Position numbers and translations under genes: made by a program. Positions 9,626-18,617 of a stretch of 64,000 bases of DNA are shown in pieces. The DNA comes from Burkholderiales bacterium (GTDB lineage Bacteria > Pseudomonadota > Gammaproteobacteria > Burkholderiales > Burkholderiaceae_C): the NCBI GenBank assembly GCA_020354665.1, contig CP070653.1, positions 1,280,083 through 1,344,082 on the forward strand. The letters run 5' to 3'. The notes under the pieces are model-generated. The model made no database searches, had not been told where the DNA came from, and worked only from the letters and a program-made list of their open reading frames with translations. The stretch's first letter is position 1, and the number at the start of each line of letters is the position of its first letter.

Positions 9626-10522
9626 CTACCGATCCCGGCGCAATGCCGCAGCGAGCAGCGGCACTACGGATACCCGGTTCGTCTCGTGCGGCACGGCATC
9701 CGTGCTCCATACGCGAAGCACCCCTGCCTGATGCAGCCGTTCGATCGCATCGCCGACGAACAGCGCATGGGTCACAGCGACATCGATCGACGCGGCACCT
9801 CGCTCGCGCAATTGCGACGCCGCCGCTGCGAGCGTGTGGCCGGTGCTGGCCACATCGTCCATCAGCACGACGGCGCGACCCTGCACGTCGACATCGGGCA
9901 GCATCACGCTGACGTCACAGTCGCCGCGCCGCAGCTTGCGGCCGCTTGCCGCTTCGAGGCCGTGCCCACGCGCCGCCTCGCGCACCCACTGGTCGGACTC
10001 CTCGTCCGGTCCGACGATCACCGGCGCGGCGACCTGCTGCGCGATCCACGCGCCGAGCAGCGGTGCAGCCGATAGCGCAACGCCGCGACGCTGTGGCACC
10101 ACGTCATCGATGGACCGAACGCGATGCAGATGCGGATCGACGGTGATCACCGCATCGAATGCTTGCGCAAGCAATGCGCCCACGTGGCGCTGGCTGACCA
10201 CCTCGCCCGGCGCAAACGCCATGTCCTGGCGCATGTAGGCGAGGTACGGCGCGACCAGCGTCACCTCGCGGGCACCGAGCTCGCGGGCGCCGGGCGCCGC
10301 GAGCAGCAGCTCCACCAGCTTCTCGTTGGGATGATGAAGCCCGCGCAGCAGGATCACGCGCGGCGGCAACGCCGGCGGCAGGCGCAGTTTGACCTCGCCG
10401 TCCGGAAAGCGATGCCGCTCGACAACGTGCAGAGGAGTCCCCAGCGCAGCGGCAAGCCGAGCGGCGAATGCCGCTTCGTCGTCGAACGCGAGGACACAGG
10501 CAGCCGACCGTTCCGATGTCAT
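9626..10522 (-). CDS. Ribose-phosphate pyrophosphokinase-like protein (divergent Prs)
   Basis: A 298-residue member of the PRPP synthetase superfamily: two phosphoribosyltransferase-like domains, with the PRPP/pyrophosphate loop LMDDVASTGHT and the catalytic-region motif APYLAYMRQDMAF in place of the canonical Prs YxYARQDR. TVDPHLHRV corresponds to the metal-binding His region. It is more like the short archaeal-type enzymes than like the main bacterial Prs (~315 residues), so it is probably a paralogue rather than the housekeeping enzyme. It lies 138 bp after an AMP-phosphorylase-like gene on the same strand. A joint role in moving ribose phosphate from nucleotides to PRPP is a reasonable inference. 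Substrate and phosphate donor are untested. Confidence 0.8.
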   Translation of the reverse strand: MTSERSAACVLAFDDEAAFAARLAAALGTPLHVVERHRFPDGEVKLRLPPALPPRVILLRGLHHPNEKLVELLLAAPGARELGAREVTLVAPYLAYMRQDMAFAPGEVVSQRHVGALLAQAFDAVITVDPHLHRVRSIDDVVPQRRGVALSAAPLLGAWIAQQVAAPVIVGPDEESDQWVREAARGHGLEAASGRKLRRGDCDVSVMLPDVDVQGRAVVLMDDVASTGHTLAAAASQLRERGAASIDVAVTHALFVGDAIERLHQAGVLRVWSTDAVPHETNRVSVVPLLAAALRRDR

Positions 10523-10660
10523 GGGATCACAGGGGTGTGTTCCGATTCATCATGCGCCGTTATGAAGACGCCTCGCTGTCCTCGCCCTCCCCAGCGCGGG
10601 CTGACCGGCGGCGCCTTCGAGTCTGCGCGCTGCACGGTTCGTGCGGTGCGCTGTCTCGAA

Positions 10661-12181
10661 TCATTCATGCGGCGCCACTTGGTAGCCGCCATCCACTTCG
10701 GCCAGCTGCCGCGCGAAACGCAGGTCAGCCTCGAACCGGGCGTGAACACGGTACAGCGGCTCGCCAGCGGCGACGTTGTCGCCGAGCTTCTTGAACAGGT
10801 CGATGCCGGCGCCGCGCACTTGCGGCGCGCCGGCCATCCTTGCGACGCGTGCTATCCGCAGGTTGTCGATGGCCACGACCGCGCCCGCCGTCGGCGCGAT
10901 CACGTCGTAAGTCAGCGGCGCAGCCTCGAGCGGCTCGCGACGCCTGCCCTGGGCATCGATGATCGCATTCATTCGCTCGAGCGCCCGCCCGGAGTCGAGG
11001 ATGTCGCGGGCGATCGCATACCCCTCGCCCCCGCGCACGTCGGGGTCGAACTCGATCACGCGGCCAGCCAGTTGCAGTGCCTTCTGGCGCAGGTCGTCCG
11101 GAGCCTGAGGGTCGTTCTCGAGCACTTGCATGACGTCGCGTGCCTCCAGCACCGGACCGACGCCAAATCCCACCGGCTGGCGCCCGTCGGTGATGACCGC
11201 GTCAAGCTGCAGGCCCAGTCGGGCGGCGACGTACTCGAACAGCTTCTTCAGTCGCTGCGCCTCGGGCATGCTGCGCACCTTAGCGCTCGGCCCGACCGGG
11301 ATGTCCAGCACCAGATGGGTGGATCCCGCAGCGATCTTCTTGGACAGGATCGAGGCCACCATCTGTCCCGGCGAATCGATCGCCAGCGGCCGCTCCACCG
11401 AGATCAGGATGTCGTCGGCCGGCGAGAGCTCGGCCGTGCCGCCCCACGCCAGGCACCCGCGTGTCTCGCGCACGATCTGCACGAGCCGCTCGAATGGCAG
11501 CTCCACCTCGGCGAGCACCGCCATCGTGTCGGCGGTGCCCGCCGGCGAGGTGATCGCGCGCGAGGAGGTCTTCGGACACAGCATGCCGTGCGCAGCAACG
11601 ATCGGTACCACCAGCATCGACGTCCGGTTGCCCGGAATGCCGCCGATGCAGTGCTTGTCGACCACCGGCCCCGCGCCGACCTCCTGGTGCCAGTCGAGCC
11701 TGCGACCCGCGTCGATCATCGCCTGCGTGAGGTGAAGCACCTCGTCACGATCGAGCTCGAACTGGTTGGTCGCCACGACGAACGCAGCGAGCTCGATCTT
11801 GGAGTAGCGCGCGCGCGCGATGTCGCGAATGATCGACCTGAAGTCCTCGCGCGAGAGCCGTTCACCGCTGATCTTGCGGTGCAGCGCGGCGATCGATTCC
11901 GGCGGTTCGGCGTGCTGCACCGTCGCGCCGTGTCCAGCGGCCACGCCGAGCCGTTCGAAGGCTTCTTCACTGAGACCCAGCTCGCGCTCACCGACGATGC
12001 GTGCGTCGTCGACGACGTTGAGCACCGCCAGGATCGCACGGCCATTGGCCTGCACCTCGACCTTGGCGAGTGCCTGGAAACCAGCGGCCCGCACGACGGC
12101 GCAATTGCGGTGCAGGTAGGCCACGTTCTCGCGGTAGGTATCGATGCCCACCCGCTTGATCTGCAGCTCGAGCGTCGTCAT
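10661..12181 (-). CDS. AMP-phosphorylase-like thymidine phosphorylase family protein
   Basis: A 506-residue member of the nucleoside phosphorylase II family, usually annotated as putative thymidine phosphorylase. Its motifs follow the archaeal AMP phosphorylase type: an ~85-residue N-terminal extra domain, [52 protein letters not shown] and [13 protein letters not shown]. True pyrimidine phosphorylases instead have a DKHSTGG-GDK-type phosphate loop and an N-terminus lacking the extra domain. AMP phosphorylases convert nucleoside 5'-monophosphates plus phosphate to ribose 1,5-bisphosphate plus base. The start at 12181 (MTTLELQ) gives the family length. The divergent prs gene follows downstream and plsC lies upstream in the same orientation. 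Confidence 0.85.
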   Translation of the reverse strand: MTTLELQIKRVGIDTYRENVAYLHRNCAVVRAAGFQALAKVEVQANGRAILAVLNVVDDARIVGERELGLSEEAFERLGVAAGHGATVQHAEPPESIAALHRKISGERLSREDFRSIIRDIARARYSKIELAAFVVATNQFELDRDEVLHLTQAMIDAGRRLDWHQEVGAGPVVDKHCIGGIPGNRTSMLVVPIVAAHGMLCPKTSSRAITSPAGTADTMAVLAEVELPFERLVQIVRETRGCLAWGGTAELSPADDILISVERPLAIDSPGQMVASILSKKIAAGSTHLVLDIPVGPSAKVRSMPEAQRLKKLFEYVAARLGLQLDAVITDGRQPVGFGVGPVLEARDVMQVLENDPQAPDDLRQKALQLAGRVIEFDPDVRGGEGYAIARDILDSGRALERMNAIIDAQGRRREPLEAAPLTYDVIAPTAGAVVAIDNLRIARVARMAGAPQVRGAGIDLFKKLGDNVAAGEPLYRVHARFEADLRFARQLAEVDGGYQVAPHE

Positions 12182-12275
12182 CGGCAGGCCTGGCGTCGCG
12201 CAACCGGTTCGTGGCGGCGGCGGTTCGCGAAGCCCCGCGACCGCGCGCCCATCATTGCTAGAGCCCAGTGTGCCG

Positions 12276-13109
12276 TCACCGCGGGTCGGCGCCAAGGACC
12301 GGCTCGAGGGTCTGTGCGATGCACTCGCGCAGATGCATCGCGAGCGAGCGCCGGTCGGCATGCCCGCACGCCTGGGCGCCAAGGATGGTGAGATGGACGG
12401 TCAGGCCTTGACCACAGGCCAACTGCCACAGGCTCTGCGCCAATGTCGTTTCACCGACCCATCGTGCCGCCGGGCTGTTCGCGCACGTCGCGTCGGCGTA
12501 GCGCAGCGCCACCGGCTGAATGGGCGTATCGGTGGCGATCGCAGACTGCAGCAGGTTGGCGTGAAACGGCAGCAGCCGGTTGCCGTCCCCGGTGGTGCCT
12601 TCGGGAAACACGGCCACTGTCTCACCTGCGCGCAGCGCCTCGGCCATCCGGTGCACCACGCGCAGGGCGTCGCGGCGTTGCTCGCGCTGAAGGTACAGCG
12701 TTCCGGCACTGTCGACGAGCCGTCCGATCAGAGGCCAACGCTGCACATCGGCCTTGGACACAAAGCGCGCTTCGGGGCAGGTGGCGTGAATGGCCATGAT
12801 GTCGAGCCACGAGATGTGATTGGCGACGACGAGTTTCGCACCCGGCCGCCACGTGCCTTCGACCTGCAAACCCAGACCCAGCTGCCGCAGCAGCTTGCCC
12901 GCCCACCAGCGGATGCGCTGCAGGCGGGTTGCCCGATCGAGATGCGGGAACAGCGCGAGCACGATCAGCAAGCCATGCACCGCGTGACCAACGGTGCATG
13001 CGAGCCGCCAAACGGCACGCAGCCGCCTCACTTGCACTTCGAGCGGCTTGGCCTGCGCCGGACCGCTGTCGCCGGGCACCGCCATCGAGGCCGGCAGGTC
13101 GTCCGACAC
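12276..13109 (-). CDS. 1-acyl-glycerol-3-phosphate acyltransferase (PlsC family)
   Basis: Membrane-bound lysophospholipid acyltransferase. The 277-residue protein has an N-terminal hydrophobic helix (~35-58), the catalytic motif NHISWLD, the acceptor-binding FPEGTT and the conserved [13 protein letters not shown] segment. It would transfer an acyl chain to lysophosphatidate or a related lysolipid; the exact substrate is uncertain because several PlsC paralogues exist in these bacteria. It begins 10 bp downstream of the dihydroorotase-like gene and therefore probably shares its transcript. Confidence 0.92.
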   Translation of the reverse strand: MSDDLPASMAVPGDSGPAQAKPLEVQVRRLRAVWRLACTVGHAVHGLLIVLALFPHLDRATRLQRIRWWAGKLLRQLGLGLQVEGTWRPGAKLVVANHISWLDIMAIHATCPEARFVSKADVQRWPLIGRLVDSAGTLYLQREQRRDALRVVHRMAEALRAGETVAVFPEGTTGDGNRLLPFHANLLQSAIATDTPIQPVALRYADATCANSPAARWVGETTLAQSLWQLACGQGLTVHLTILGAQACGHADRRSLAMHLRECIAQTLEPVLGADPR

Positions 13110-13119
13110 GTACCTGCGG

Positions 13120-14427
13120 TCACGTTGCCTCGAAGGCTACCGTCCCGGCCACCAGGGTCGCAACAATCCGGCCGGGCAGCTCGAAGCCGCTGAACGCGAA
13201 ATCAAAAGGCGTCGACCGGCCCTGGCTCCTGAACCGTTCCTGTCGCACCGGACGGCGTTCACGCGGATCGAAGACGCAGACGTCGGCCACCCCGCCGTCG
13301 GCCAGGCGCCCCGCGCTGGCCGCAAGCGAGCCCAGCGCTTCGCCGAGCACGCGCGCCGGCGCGCTGGTCACGGTCGCGAGCGCCTGAGCCAGCGGAAGCT
13401 TCAGATCCTCGCCCCACTTCAGGGCGAGCCCCAGCAAGAGCTCAAGTCCAGTCGCGCCGGGCTCGGCTTCGCCGAACGGCAGATGCTTGGCGTCCGGAGC
13501 CACTGGCGTGTGGTCCGAGACGAGCGCATCGATCGTGCCGTCGGCCAGGCCGCCGCGCAACGCATCCCGGTCGCGCTGGCCGCGCAACGGCGGGGACAGG
13601 CGCATCGCCGGGTTGAAGTAGCCGATGTCGACGTCCGTGAGATGCAGCGAATTGATGCTCACGTCGGCGGTAATCGGCAGCCCCTCTGCCTTGGCCGCCC
13701 GCACGAGCCCAACGCCAGCAGCGCTCGAAAGGCGGCACAGATGGACGCGCGCGCCGGTAGCTCGAACGAGTTCGAAGATGCGGTGCAGCCCGATCGTCTC
13801 GGACGCCACCGGAACGCCGGTCAGGCCCAGTCGCGTGGCCAGCGGGCCGCTGGCGGCCACGCCACGCCCGAGCCAGGCATCCTGCGGACGCAGCCAAACG
13901 CCGTAACGATAAGTCGATGCGTATTGCAAGGCGCGCAGCAGTATCGACGTATCGGCGATCGGCGCCTCGGCCTGCGAAAAACCGATGCAGCCTGCCTCGG
14001 TGAGCTCGGCCATCTCGGTGAGCGCCTCGCCGCCCAGCCCGCGGGTCAGCGCGCCAAGCGGGAAAACACGCGCCAGCGAGAGGTTTCGCGCGCGGAACTT
14101 CAGCATTTCCAGCAGGCCGGGCTCGTCGAGCGGCGGATCGGTATCGGGCAGGCAGACGAGGCTGGTCACGCCGCCGGCCGCCGCCGCGTTGAGCTCGCTT
14201 TCGAGCATGCCTTCGTGCTCGTGGCCGGGTTCACGCAGCCGCGTCGCGAGGTCGACCAGCCCCGGCGCGACGACGAGGCCGGTCGCATCGATCGTGCGGT
14301 TGGGCTGGAAATCGGCCGGCACGCGACCCAGCCCGACGATGCGGCCCGCCGCAATCGCCAGGTCGCCGACCTCGTCGCGGCCCGAGGCCGGGTCGACCAG
14401 ACGGCCCTTGCGGATCAGGATCTTCAT
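13120..14427 (-). CDS. pyrC: Dihydroorotase-like protein, catalytically degenerate (PyrC' type)
   Basis: A 435-residue amidohydrolase-fold protein of the type I dihydroorotase family. The metal-binding HxH motif of active enzymes (DxHVHLREPG) is replaced by [10 protein letters not shown], so both histidines are missing. The usual NT(D/N)P segment reads [13 protein letters not shown] late metal-ligand-like DHTPVAPD remains. Such non-catalytic dihydroorotases, known as PyrC' in Pseudomonas, are structural partners of aspartate transcarbamoylase; active dihydroorotase is then encoded elsewhere. The ATG overlaps the pyrB stop (ATGA at 14424-14427), which fits equimolar synthesis with PyrB. Family membership is certain. 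Lack of activity is an inference from the missing ligands. Confidence 0.9.
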   Translation of the reverse strand: MKILIRKGRLVDPASGRDEVGDLAIAAGRIVGLGRVPADFQPNRTIDATGLVVAPGLVDLATRLREPGHEHEGMLESELNAAAAGGVTSLVCLPDTDPPLDEPGLLEMLKFRARNLSLARVFPLGALTRGLGGEALTEMAELTEAGCIGFSQAEAPIADTSILLRALQYASTYRYGVWLRPQDAWLGRGVAASGPLATRLGLTGVPVASETIGLHRIFELVRATGARVHLCRLSSAAGVGLVRAAKAEGLPITADVSINSLHLTDVDIGYFNPAMRLSPPLRGQRDRDALRGGLADGTIDALVSDHTPVAPDAKHLPFGEAEPGATGLELLLGLALKWGEDLKLPLAQALATVTSAPARVLGEALGSLAASAGRLADGGVADVCVFDPRERRPVRQERFRSQGRSTPFDFAFSGFELPGRIVATLVAGTVAFEAT

Positions 14428-15386
14428 GCCTCGTTGCCCGCGATGATCGACATCACCGCCATGCGCACCGCGATGCCGAACGTCACCTGCGGCAGGATCA
14501 CGCTGTGGGTGCCGTCGGCGACTGCCGAATCGATCTCGACCCCGCGATTGATCGGGCCGGGGTGCATCACGATGCAGTCGGGCTTGGCCAGCTGAAGCTT
14601 CTCGGGCGTCAGACCGAACGTCTTGAAGTATTCCCCCGCGCTCGGCAGCATCGCGCCGGTCATGCGCTCGTTCTGCAGGCGCAGCATGATGATCACGTCG
14701 GCATCGCGGATGCCGTCGGCCAGGTCGTGGTAGACATGCACGCCCATCGGCGCCAGGTCGCCCGGGACCAGCGTCTTCGGGCCGACGCCGCGAATCTCCG
14801 GCACGCCGAGGATCGACAGCGCGTGGATGTCCGACCGCGCGACCCGCGAGTGCACGATGTCGCCGATGATCGCCACTGTCAGGCCGCTGAAGTCCTTCTT
14901 GTAGTGGCGGATCGTGTACATGTCGAGCAGGCCCTGCGTCGGATGGGCGTGCCGCCCGTCGCCGGCGTTGACCACGTGCACGTGCGGCGCGCAGTGCTGC
15001 GCGATCAGGAACGGCGCCCCCGACTCGCCGTGCCGCACGACGAACATGTCGGCGTGCATCGCGGAGAGGTTCGCGATCGTGTCGAGCAGGGTTTCCCCCT
15101 TCGCGGTCGAGCTGCGCGCAATGTCCAGGTTGATCACGTCGGCCGACAGGCGCTTGGCGGCAATCTCGAACGTCGTGCGCGTGCGCGTGCTGTTCTCGAA
15201 GAACAGGTTGAAGACGCTCTTGCCCCGCAGCAGCGGCACCTTCTTGACCTCGCGCTCGTGGACCGACAGGAACGTGCTGGCGGTGTCGAGGATGTGGTGA
15301 ATGACATCGCGCGGCAGGCCCTCGAGCGTGAGCAGATGAATCAGCTCACCGTGCTTGTTGAGCTGGGGATGGCGGCTCGCGAGCAT
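14424..15386 (-). CDS. pyrB: Aspartate carbamoyltransferase catalytic chain
   Basis: Catalyses carbamoyl phosphate + aspartate to carbamoyl aspartate, the committed step of pyrimidine synthesis. The 320-residue protein has the carbamoyl-phosphate loop [25 protein letters not shown], the HPTQGLLD motif and the aspartate-binding region MLRLQNERM with [11 protein letters not shown] single base is shared with the end of pyrR (TGATG), and there is an ATGA overlap with the dihydroorotase-like gene, so the three genes are probably translationally coupled. No pyrI is nearby, in keeping with a PyrB-PyrC' type complex. Confidence 0.97.
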   Translation of the reverse strand: MLASRHPQLNKHGELIHLLTLEGLPRDVIHHILDTASTFLSVHEREVKKVPLLRGKSVFNLFFENSTRTRTTFEIAAKRLSADVINLDIARSSTAKGETLLDTIANLSAMHADMFVVRHGESGAPFLIAQHCAPHVHVVNAGDGRHAHPTQGLLDMYTIRHYKKDFSGLTVAIIGDIVHSRVARSDIHALSILGVPEIRGVGPKTLVPGDLAPMGVHVYHDLADGIRDADVIIMLRLQNERMTGAMLPSAGEYFKTFGLTPEKLQLAKPDCIVMHPGPINRGVEIDSAVADGTHSVILPQVTFGIAVRMAVMSIIAGNEA

Positions 15387-15886
15387 CAGCGCGTGTCCTG
15401 GATCGAGAACGTGAATCGATCGCCTTCCTTGGCCAGTGCCAGGCGCTGGCCGCGCGGGAGCGACACGCGCGCCGCCGCAAAGGCCGGCTCGATCGGCAGT
15501 TCGCGTCCGCCGCGATCGACCAGCACCGCCAGCGTGACGCTGGCGGGACGCCCGAAATCGAACAGCTCGTTGATGACTGCACGCACGGTGCGGCCGGTGT
15601 AGAGCACGTCGTCGATCAGCAGGATGGGCCGCCCCTCGACATCGAACGGCAGACTCGTCGCATCGGCCCCCCCCGCGAGCCCGCGCGAGCCGAAGTCGTC
15701 GCGATGCAGCGTGCTCGAGATCACGCCATGCGCGCCGGGCCGCTGCAGGTCGTCCTGCAGCCGCTCGGCGAGCCAGGCGCCGCCAGACCAGATGCCGACC
15801 ATCGCGGTATCGGGCTGCAGCAGCCGCCGCACGCCGGCCCGCAGCTCGACGTAGAGCGCTTCGGCGTCAAGCAGCAGCGTGCTCAT
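15386..15886 (-). CDS. pyrR: Bifunctional pyr operon regulator/uracil phosphoribosyltransferase
   Basis: A 166-residue type I phosphoribosyltransferase of the PyrR family, with PRPP loop [15 protein letters not shown] and the family-specific SSTLHRDDF and [13 protein letters not shown]. In Gram-positive bacteria PyrR attenuates pyr mRNA when bound to UMP. In betaproteobacteria the regulatory role is less clear, and I see no obvious anti-terminator upstream. The ATG at 15886 ([12 protein letters not shown]) matches other PyrRs; an upstream GTG at 15910 would add nine unconserved residues. It overlaps pyrB by one base. Confidence 0.94.
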   Translation of the reverse strand: MSTLLLDAEALYVELRAGVRRLLQPDTAMVGIWSGGAWLAERLQDDLQRPGAHGVISSTLHRDDFGSRGLAGGADATSLPFDVEGRPILLIDDVLYTGRTVRAVINELFDFGRPASVTLAVLVDRGGRELPIEPAFAAARVSLPRGQRLALAKEGDRFTFSIQDTR

Positions 15887-15968
15887 CGGGCCCTGCCCCG
15901 CGGCGGGCACCAGCGGTCGGCACCGGCCCCGTGCGGGGCGCAGGCCGGCCGATCGGCGCGGCGAGGAC

Positions 15969-16508
15969 TCATCGCTGCTCCCGCATGAACTGCTCGAGAA
16001 TCACCGCCGCCGCCGCGGCATCGACGTCGGCCGCCCCGAGCGATTGGGCTTCGACGGTGCTGTAGCGCTCGTCGACCCGGTGGACGGGCAGCCTGAAGCG
16101 GCCCTGCAACTGGCGCGCGAACCGCTCGGCACGCTCGGTGTTCTCGTCGGGCGCGCCGTCCGGGTGGCGCGGAATGCCCACGACAAGCGCATCGGGCCGC
16201 CATTCATCGACCAGCCGCGCGATCGCGGCAAACCGCGCGGCGCCCTGCGCGGCCACGGTGGTACTCGGTGTCGCGGTCCGTGTCACCGTGTTGCCGCCTG
16301 CCACGCCGACCCGTCTGGGTCCGTAATCGAAGGCGAGATACGAGCGCTCGTCGACCATCGCGCCCGAAGCCGCCGTGCCGCCGGCATAGCGCCGGCCACG
16401 CGCCGTGTGCGCAGCCGCCGCGCTGGCGTTGCCATCCGGCGTCGCGATGGCGTGCCTTGGTGCCGCGCTTTGCGGTTCCCGCCCTTGGCGTGGCGCGGCG
16501 AGTCTCAT
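15969..16508 (-). CDS. ruvX: Holliday junction resolvase-like protein RuvX/YqgF, extended N-terminus
   Basis: RNase H-fold protein of the YqgF family, implicated in pre-16S rRNA 5' end maturation and annotated as a putative Holliday junction resolvase. The conserved part is LAFDYGPRRVGVAGGN with the first catalytic Asp, VVGIPRHPDG, and VDERYSTVEA with the acidic Glu/Asp pair. Two starts compete. The ATG at 16508 overlaps the yqgE stop (ATGA) and has GAGG upstream, giving 179 residues with a ~50-residue Ala/Arg-rich leader. The ATG at 16358 gives the usual ~130-residue protein. I chose the longer form because of the coupling signal, but the shorter is credible. Confidence 0.88.
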   Translation of the reverse strand: MRLAAPRQGREPQSAAPRHAIATPDGNASAAAAHTARGRRYAGGTAASGAMVDERSYLAFDYGPRRVGVAGGNTVTRTATPSTTVAAQGAARFAAIARLVDEWRPDALVVGIPRHPDGAPDENTERAERFARQLQGRFRLPVHRVDERYSTVEAQSLGAADVDAAAAAVILEQFMREQR

Positions 16509-17071
16509 GCGTGTCCGGCCTCGCCCGACAGCATCCTGGGGTCGATGCCGAGCAACGCCAGTGCACGCTCATAGCGCTGCTCCACCGGCGTGTCGAAGAT
16601 GATCTCGGGCGCCGCATCGACGGTCAGCCAGCCATTGCGGCCGAGTTCATCCTCGAGTTGTCCTGCGCTCCAGCCGCTGTAGCCCAGCGTGATCAGCACC
16701 TTCTTGGGTCCGAGCCCCTGCGACAGGGCTTCGAGTACGTCCTTGCTCGTCGTCATTTCCAGGCCACCGCCCGCGATCTCGATCGACGAGCTGTAAGAGC
16801 CGCCGTCGCCCGGCACCTTCTCGTGCAATACAAAGCCCCGCTCGGTCTGCACCGGCCCGCCGAAGAACACCGGCTCGTCCTGCAGGTCGGCGCGCTCGAG
16901 GGTCAGGTCGACCTTCTCGAACAGGCTCTTGAGCTTGATGTCGATCGGCTTGTTAATGACCAGGCCAAGCGCGCCCTTGTCGGTGTGCTCGCAAAGGTAG
17001 ACGACGGCACCGGCGAAGTTCTCGTCCACCATGCCCGGCATGGCGATCAGGAACTGGTTGGTGAGGTTCAT
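16505..17071 (-). CDS. YqgE/AlgH family protein
   Basis: A 188-residue protein of the UPF0301/AlgH family, almost always linked to ruvX. Motifs: LTNQFLIAMPGMVDENF, VVYLCEHTDKGALGLVINKP, VFFGGPVQTERGFVLHE and LGYSGWSAGQLEDEL. The molecular role is not established; AlgH in Pseudomonas was linked to alginate regulation. I placed the start at 17071, after GGGCGGCGG, rather than at 17086, because a candidate -10 box at 17093-17098 would put transcription start near 17086. It is the first gene of the long minus-strand run down to prs. Confidence 0.92.
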   Translation of the reverse strand: MNLTNQFLIAMPGMVDENFAGAVVYLCEHTDKGALGLVINKPIDIKLKSLFEKVDLTLERADLQDEPVFFGGPVQTERGFVLHEKVPGDGGSYSSSIEIAGGGLEMTTSKDVLEALSQGLGPKKVLITLGYSGWSAGQLEDELGRNGWLTVDAAPEIIFDTPVEQRYERALALLGIDPRMLSGEAGHA

Positions 17072-17092
17072 ATGGCCGCCGCCCATGCAGAT

Positions 17093-17098
17093 ATTCTA
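17093..17098 (-). promoter_or_regulatory. Candidate -10 element for the yqgE-pyr operon
   Basis: Reading the minus strand, TAGAAT stands about 22 bases before the chosen yqgE start and in an AT-rich patch of a GC-rich region. No convincing -35 hexamer is visible at the usual distance. It is the only such box in the 50-bp gap between yqgE and the divergent photolyase gene, so it may drive the eight-gene run. Confidence 0.35.
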
Positions 17099-17121
17099 CG
17101 GATACGCCACACTGCGCGATC

Positions 17122-18600
17122 GTGGACAAGCCTCTCGACAGCGCACTCGTCTGGTTTCGCCGCGATCTGCGGGTTGACGACCATGCGGCGCTTTATCACG
17201 CGCTGCGCGCCGCACGGCGCGTGTGGTGCGTCTTCGTCTTCGATACCGACATCCTGGACCCCTTGCCGCGGGTCGACCGCCGGGTCGAGTTCATCCAGCA
17301 GAGCATCGTCGATCTCGATGCGCAGCTGCAGCTGCTCGGTCGCTCGCACGGGGTCGAGGGCGTCGGCCTGCTCGTGCGCCACGGCCAGGCGCACGAGCAA
17401 ATCGTGCGACTCGCGCGCGAGCTGGGCGTCCAGGGGGTCTATGCGAACCACGATGACGATCCGGCGGCGCTCGCGCGCGACGCCCGCGTGCTCGGCGAAC
17501 TGGCCGAGAGCGGCATCGCGCTGCACACGAGCAAGGACCATGTGATCTTCGAGCGCAGTGAGGTGCTCAGCGCCGCCGGCCTGCCGTACATCGTGTTCAC
17601 GCCGTACAAGAACGCCTGGCTGCGCAAGCTCGACGCATTCTTCGTGCGCGACTACCCGGTGGCCCGGCACGCGGCCGCCCTCGCGCCGGTGCCCCAGGCC
17701 CTGCGCAGGCCCCTGCCCACGCTCGAGGACCTCGGCTTCGAGGCGAGCAATCTGCGCGAACTCAAGATCCCGACCGGCAGTACCGGCGCGCACGAGCTGC
17801 TCGGAGATTTCCTCGGTCGCATCGACCGCTATCACGAGACGCGCGATTTCCCGGCAGTCAAGGGCCCGAGCTACCTGAGCGTTCACCTGCGCTTCGGCGC
17901 CACGTCCGTGCGCACGCTGGCGCGCGAGGCCTGGCAACGCATGCAGGCCGGCTCGCGCGGGGCCGAAGTCTGGCTTTCCGAGCTGATCTGGCGCGACTTC
18001 TATCACCAGATCCTGCATCACCATCCGCACGTGGTGGGCCATGCGTTTCGCCCCGAGTTCGACGCGATCAAGTGGGAACACGGTAAGCACGCCGACGCGC
18101 TGCTGGCGGCCTGGTGCGACGGACGCACCGGCTATCCGCTGGTCGACGCAGCGATGCACCAGCTCAACCAGACCGGCTACATGCACAACCGCCTGCGCAT
18201 GGTGGCGGCGAGTTTCCTGGTGAAGGACCTCGGCGTCGACTGGCGGCGTGGCGAGGCGTACTTCGCCGAGAAGCTCAACGACTTCGACCTGGCCGCCAAC
18301 AACGGTGGCTGGCAGTGGGCCTCCTCTACCGGATGCGACCCTCAGCCCTACTTCCGCATCTTCAACCCGCTCAGCCAGAGCGAGAAGTTCGATGCACAAG
18401 GCCGTTTCATTCGACGCTACCTGCCGCAGCTCGCCCGTCTACCGGACAAGCTGATCCATGCGCCGTGGCTCGCTCGTCCGGTGGACCTCGAGGCCGCCGG
18501 CGTTGTGATCGGTGCAGACTACCCAGCGCCGGTCGTTGTGCACGACGAGGCGCGCGCCCGCACGCTGGAACGATTCGCCATCGTGCGCAGGGCCCGCTAG
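17122..18600 (+). CDS. phrB: Deoxyribodipyrimidine photo-lyase
   Basis: FAD-dependent enzyme that splits cyclobutane pyrimidine dimers using blue light. The 492-residue protein has the N-terminal antenna-binding Rossmann domain (ALVWFRRDLRVDDHAAL). The C-terminal FAD domain has LSVHLRFGATSVR, WLSELIWRDFYHQIL, the TGYPLVDAAMHQLNQTGYMHNRLRM region (quoted by its ends TGYPLVDA and HNRLRM) and WQWASSTGCDPQPYFRIFNP (WQWASS to FRIFNP). A GTG start at 17122 places the protein start five residues before the first strand. Divergent from yqgE, convergent with pilL. Confidence 0.96.
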   Translation: MDKPLDSALVWFRRDLRVDDHAALYHALRAARRVWCVFVFDTDILDPLPRVDRRVEFIQQSIVDLDAQLQLLGRSHGVEGVGLLVRHGQAHEQIVRLARELGVQGVYANHDDDPAALARDARVLGELAESGIALHTSKDHVIFERSEVLSAAGLPYIVFTPYKNAWLRKLDAFFVRDYPVARHAAALAPVPQALRRPLPTLEDLGFEASNLRELKIPTGSTGAHELLGDFLGRIDRYHETRDFPAVKGPSYLSVHLRFGATSVRTLAREAWQRMQAGSRGAEVWLSELIWRDFYHQILHHHPHVVGHAFRPEFDAIKWEHGKHADALLAAWCDGRTGYPLVDAAMHQLNQTGYMHNRLRMVAASFLVKDLGVDWRRGEAYFAEKLNDFDLAANNGGWQWASSTGCDPQPYFRIFNPLSQSEKFDAQGRFIRRYLPQLARLPDKLIHAPWLARPVDLEAAGVVIGADYPAPVVVHDEARARTLERFAIVRRAR

Positions 18601-18617
18601 TACCCGCCCACCGCGCC

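Noticed and set aside
10661-12181. Assigning the symbol deoA (thymidine phosphorylase)
   Set aside because: The phosphate-loop and substrate-loop motifs fit the AMP-phosphorylase subgroup and not pyrimidine nucleoside phosphorylases.
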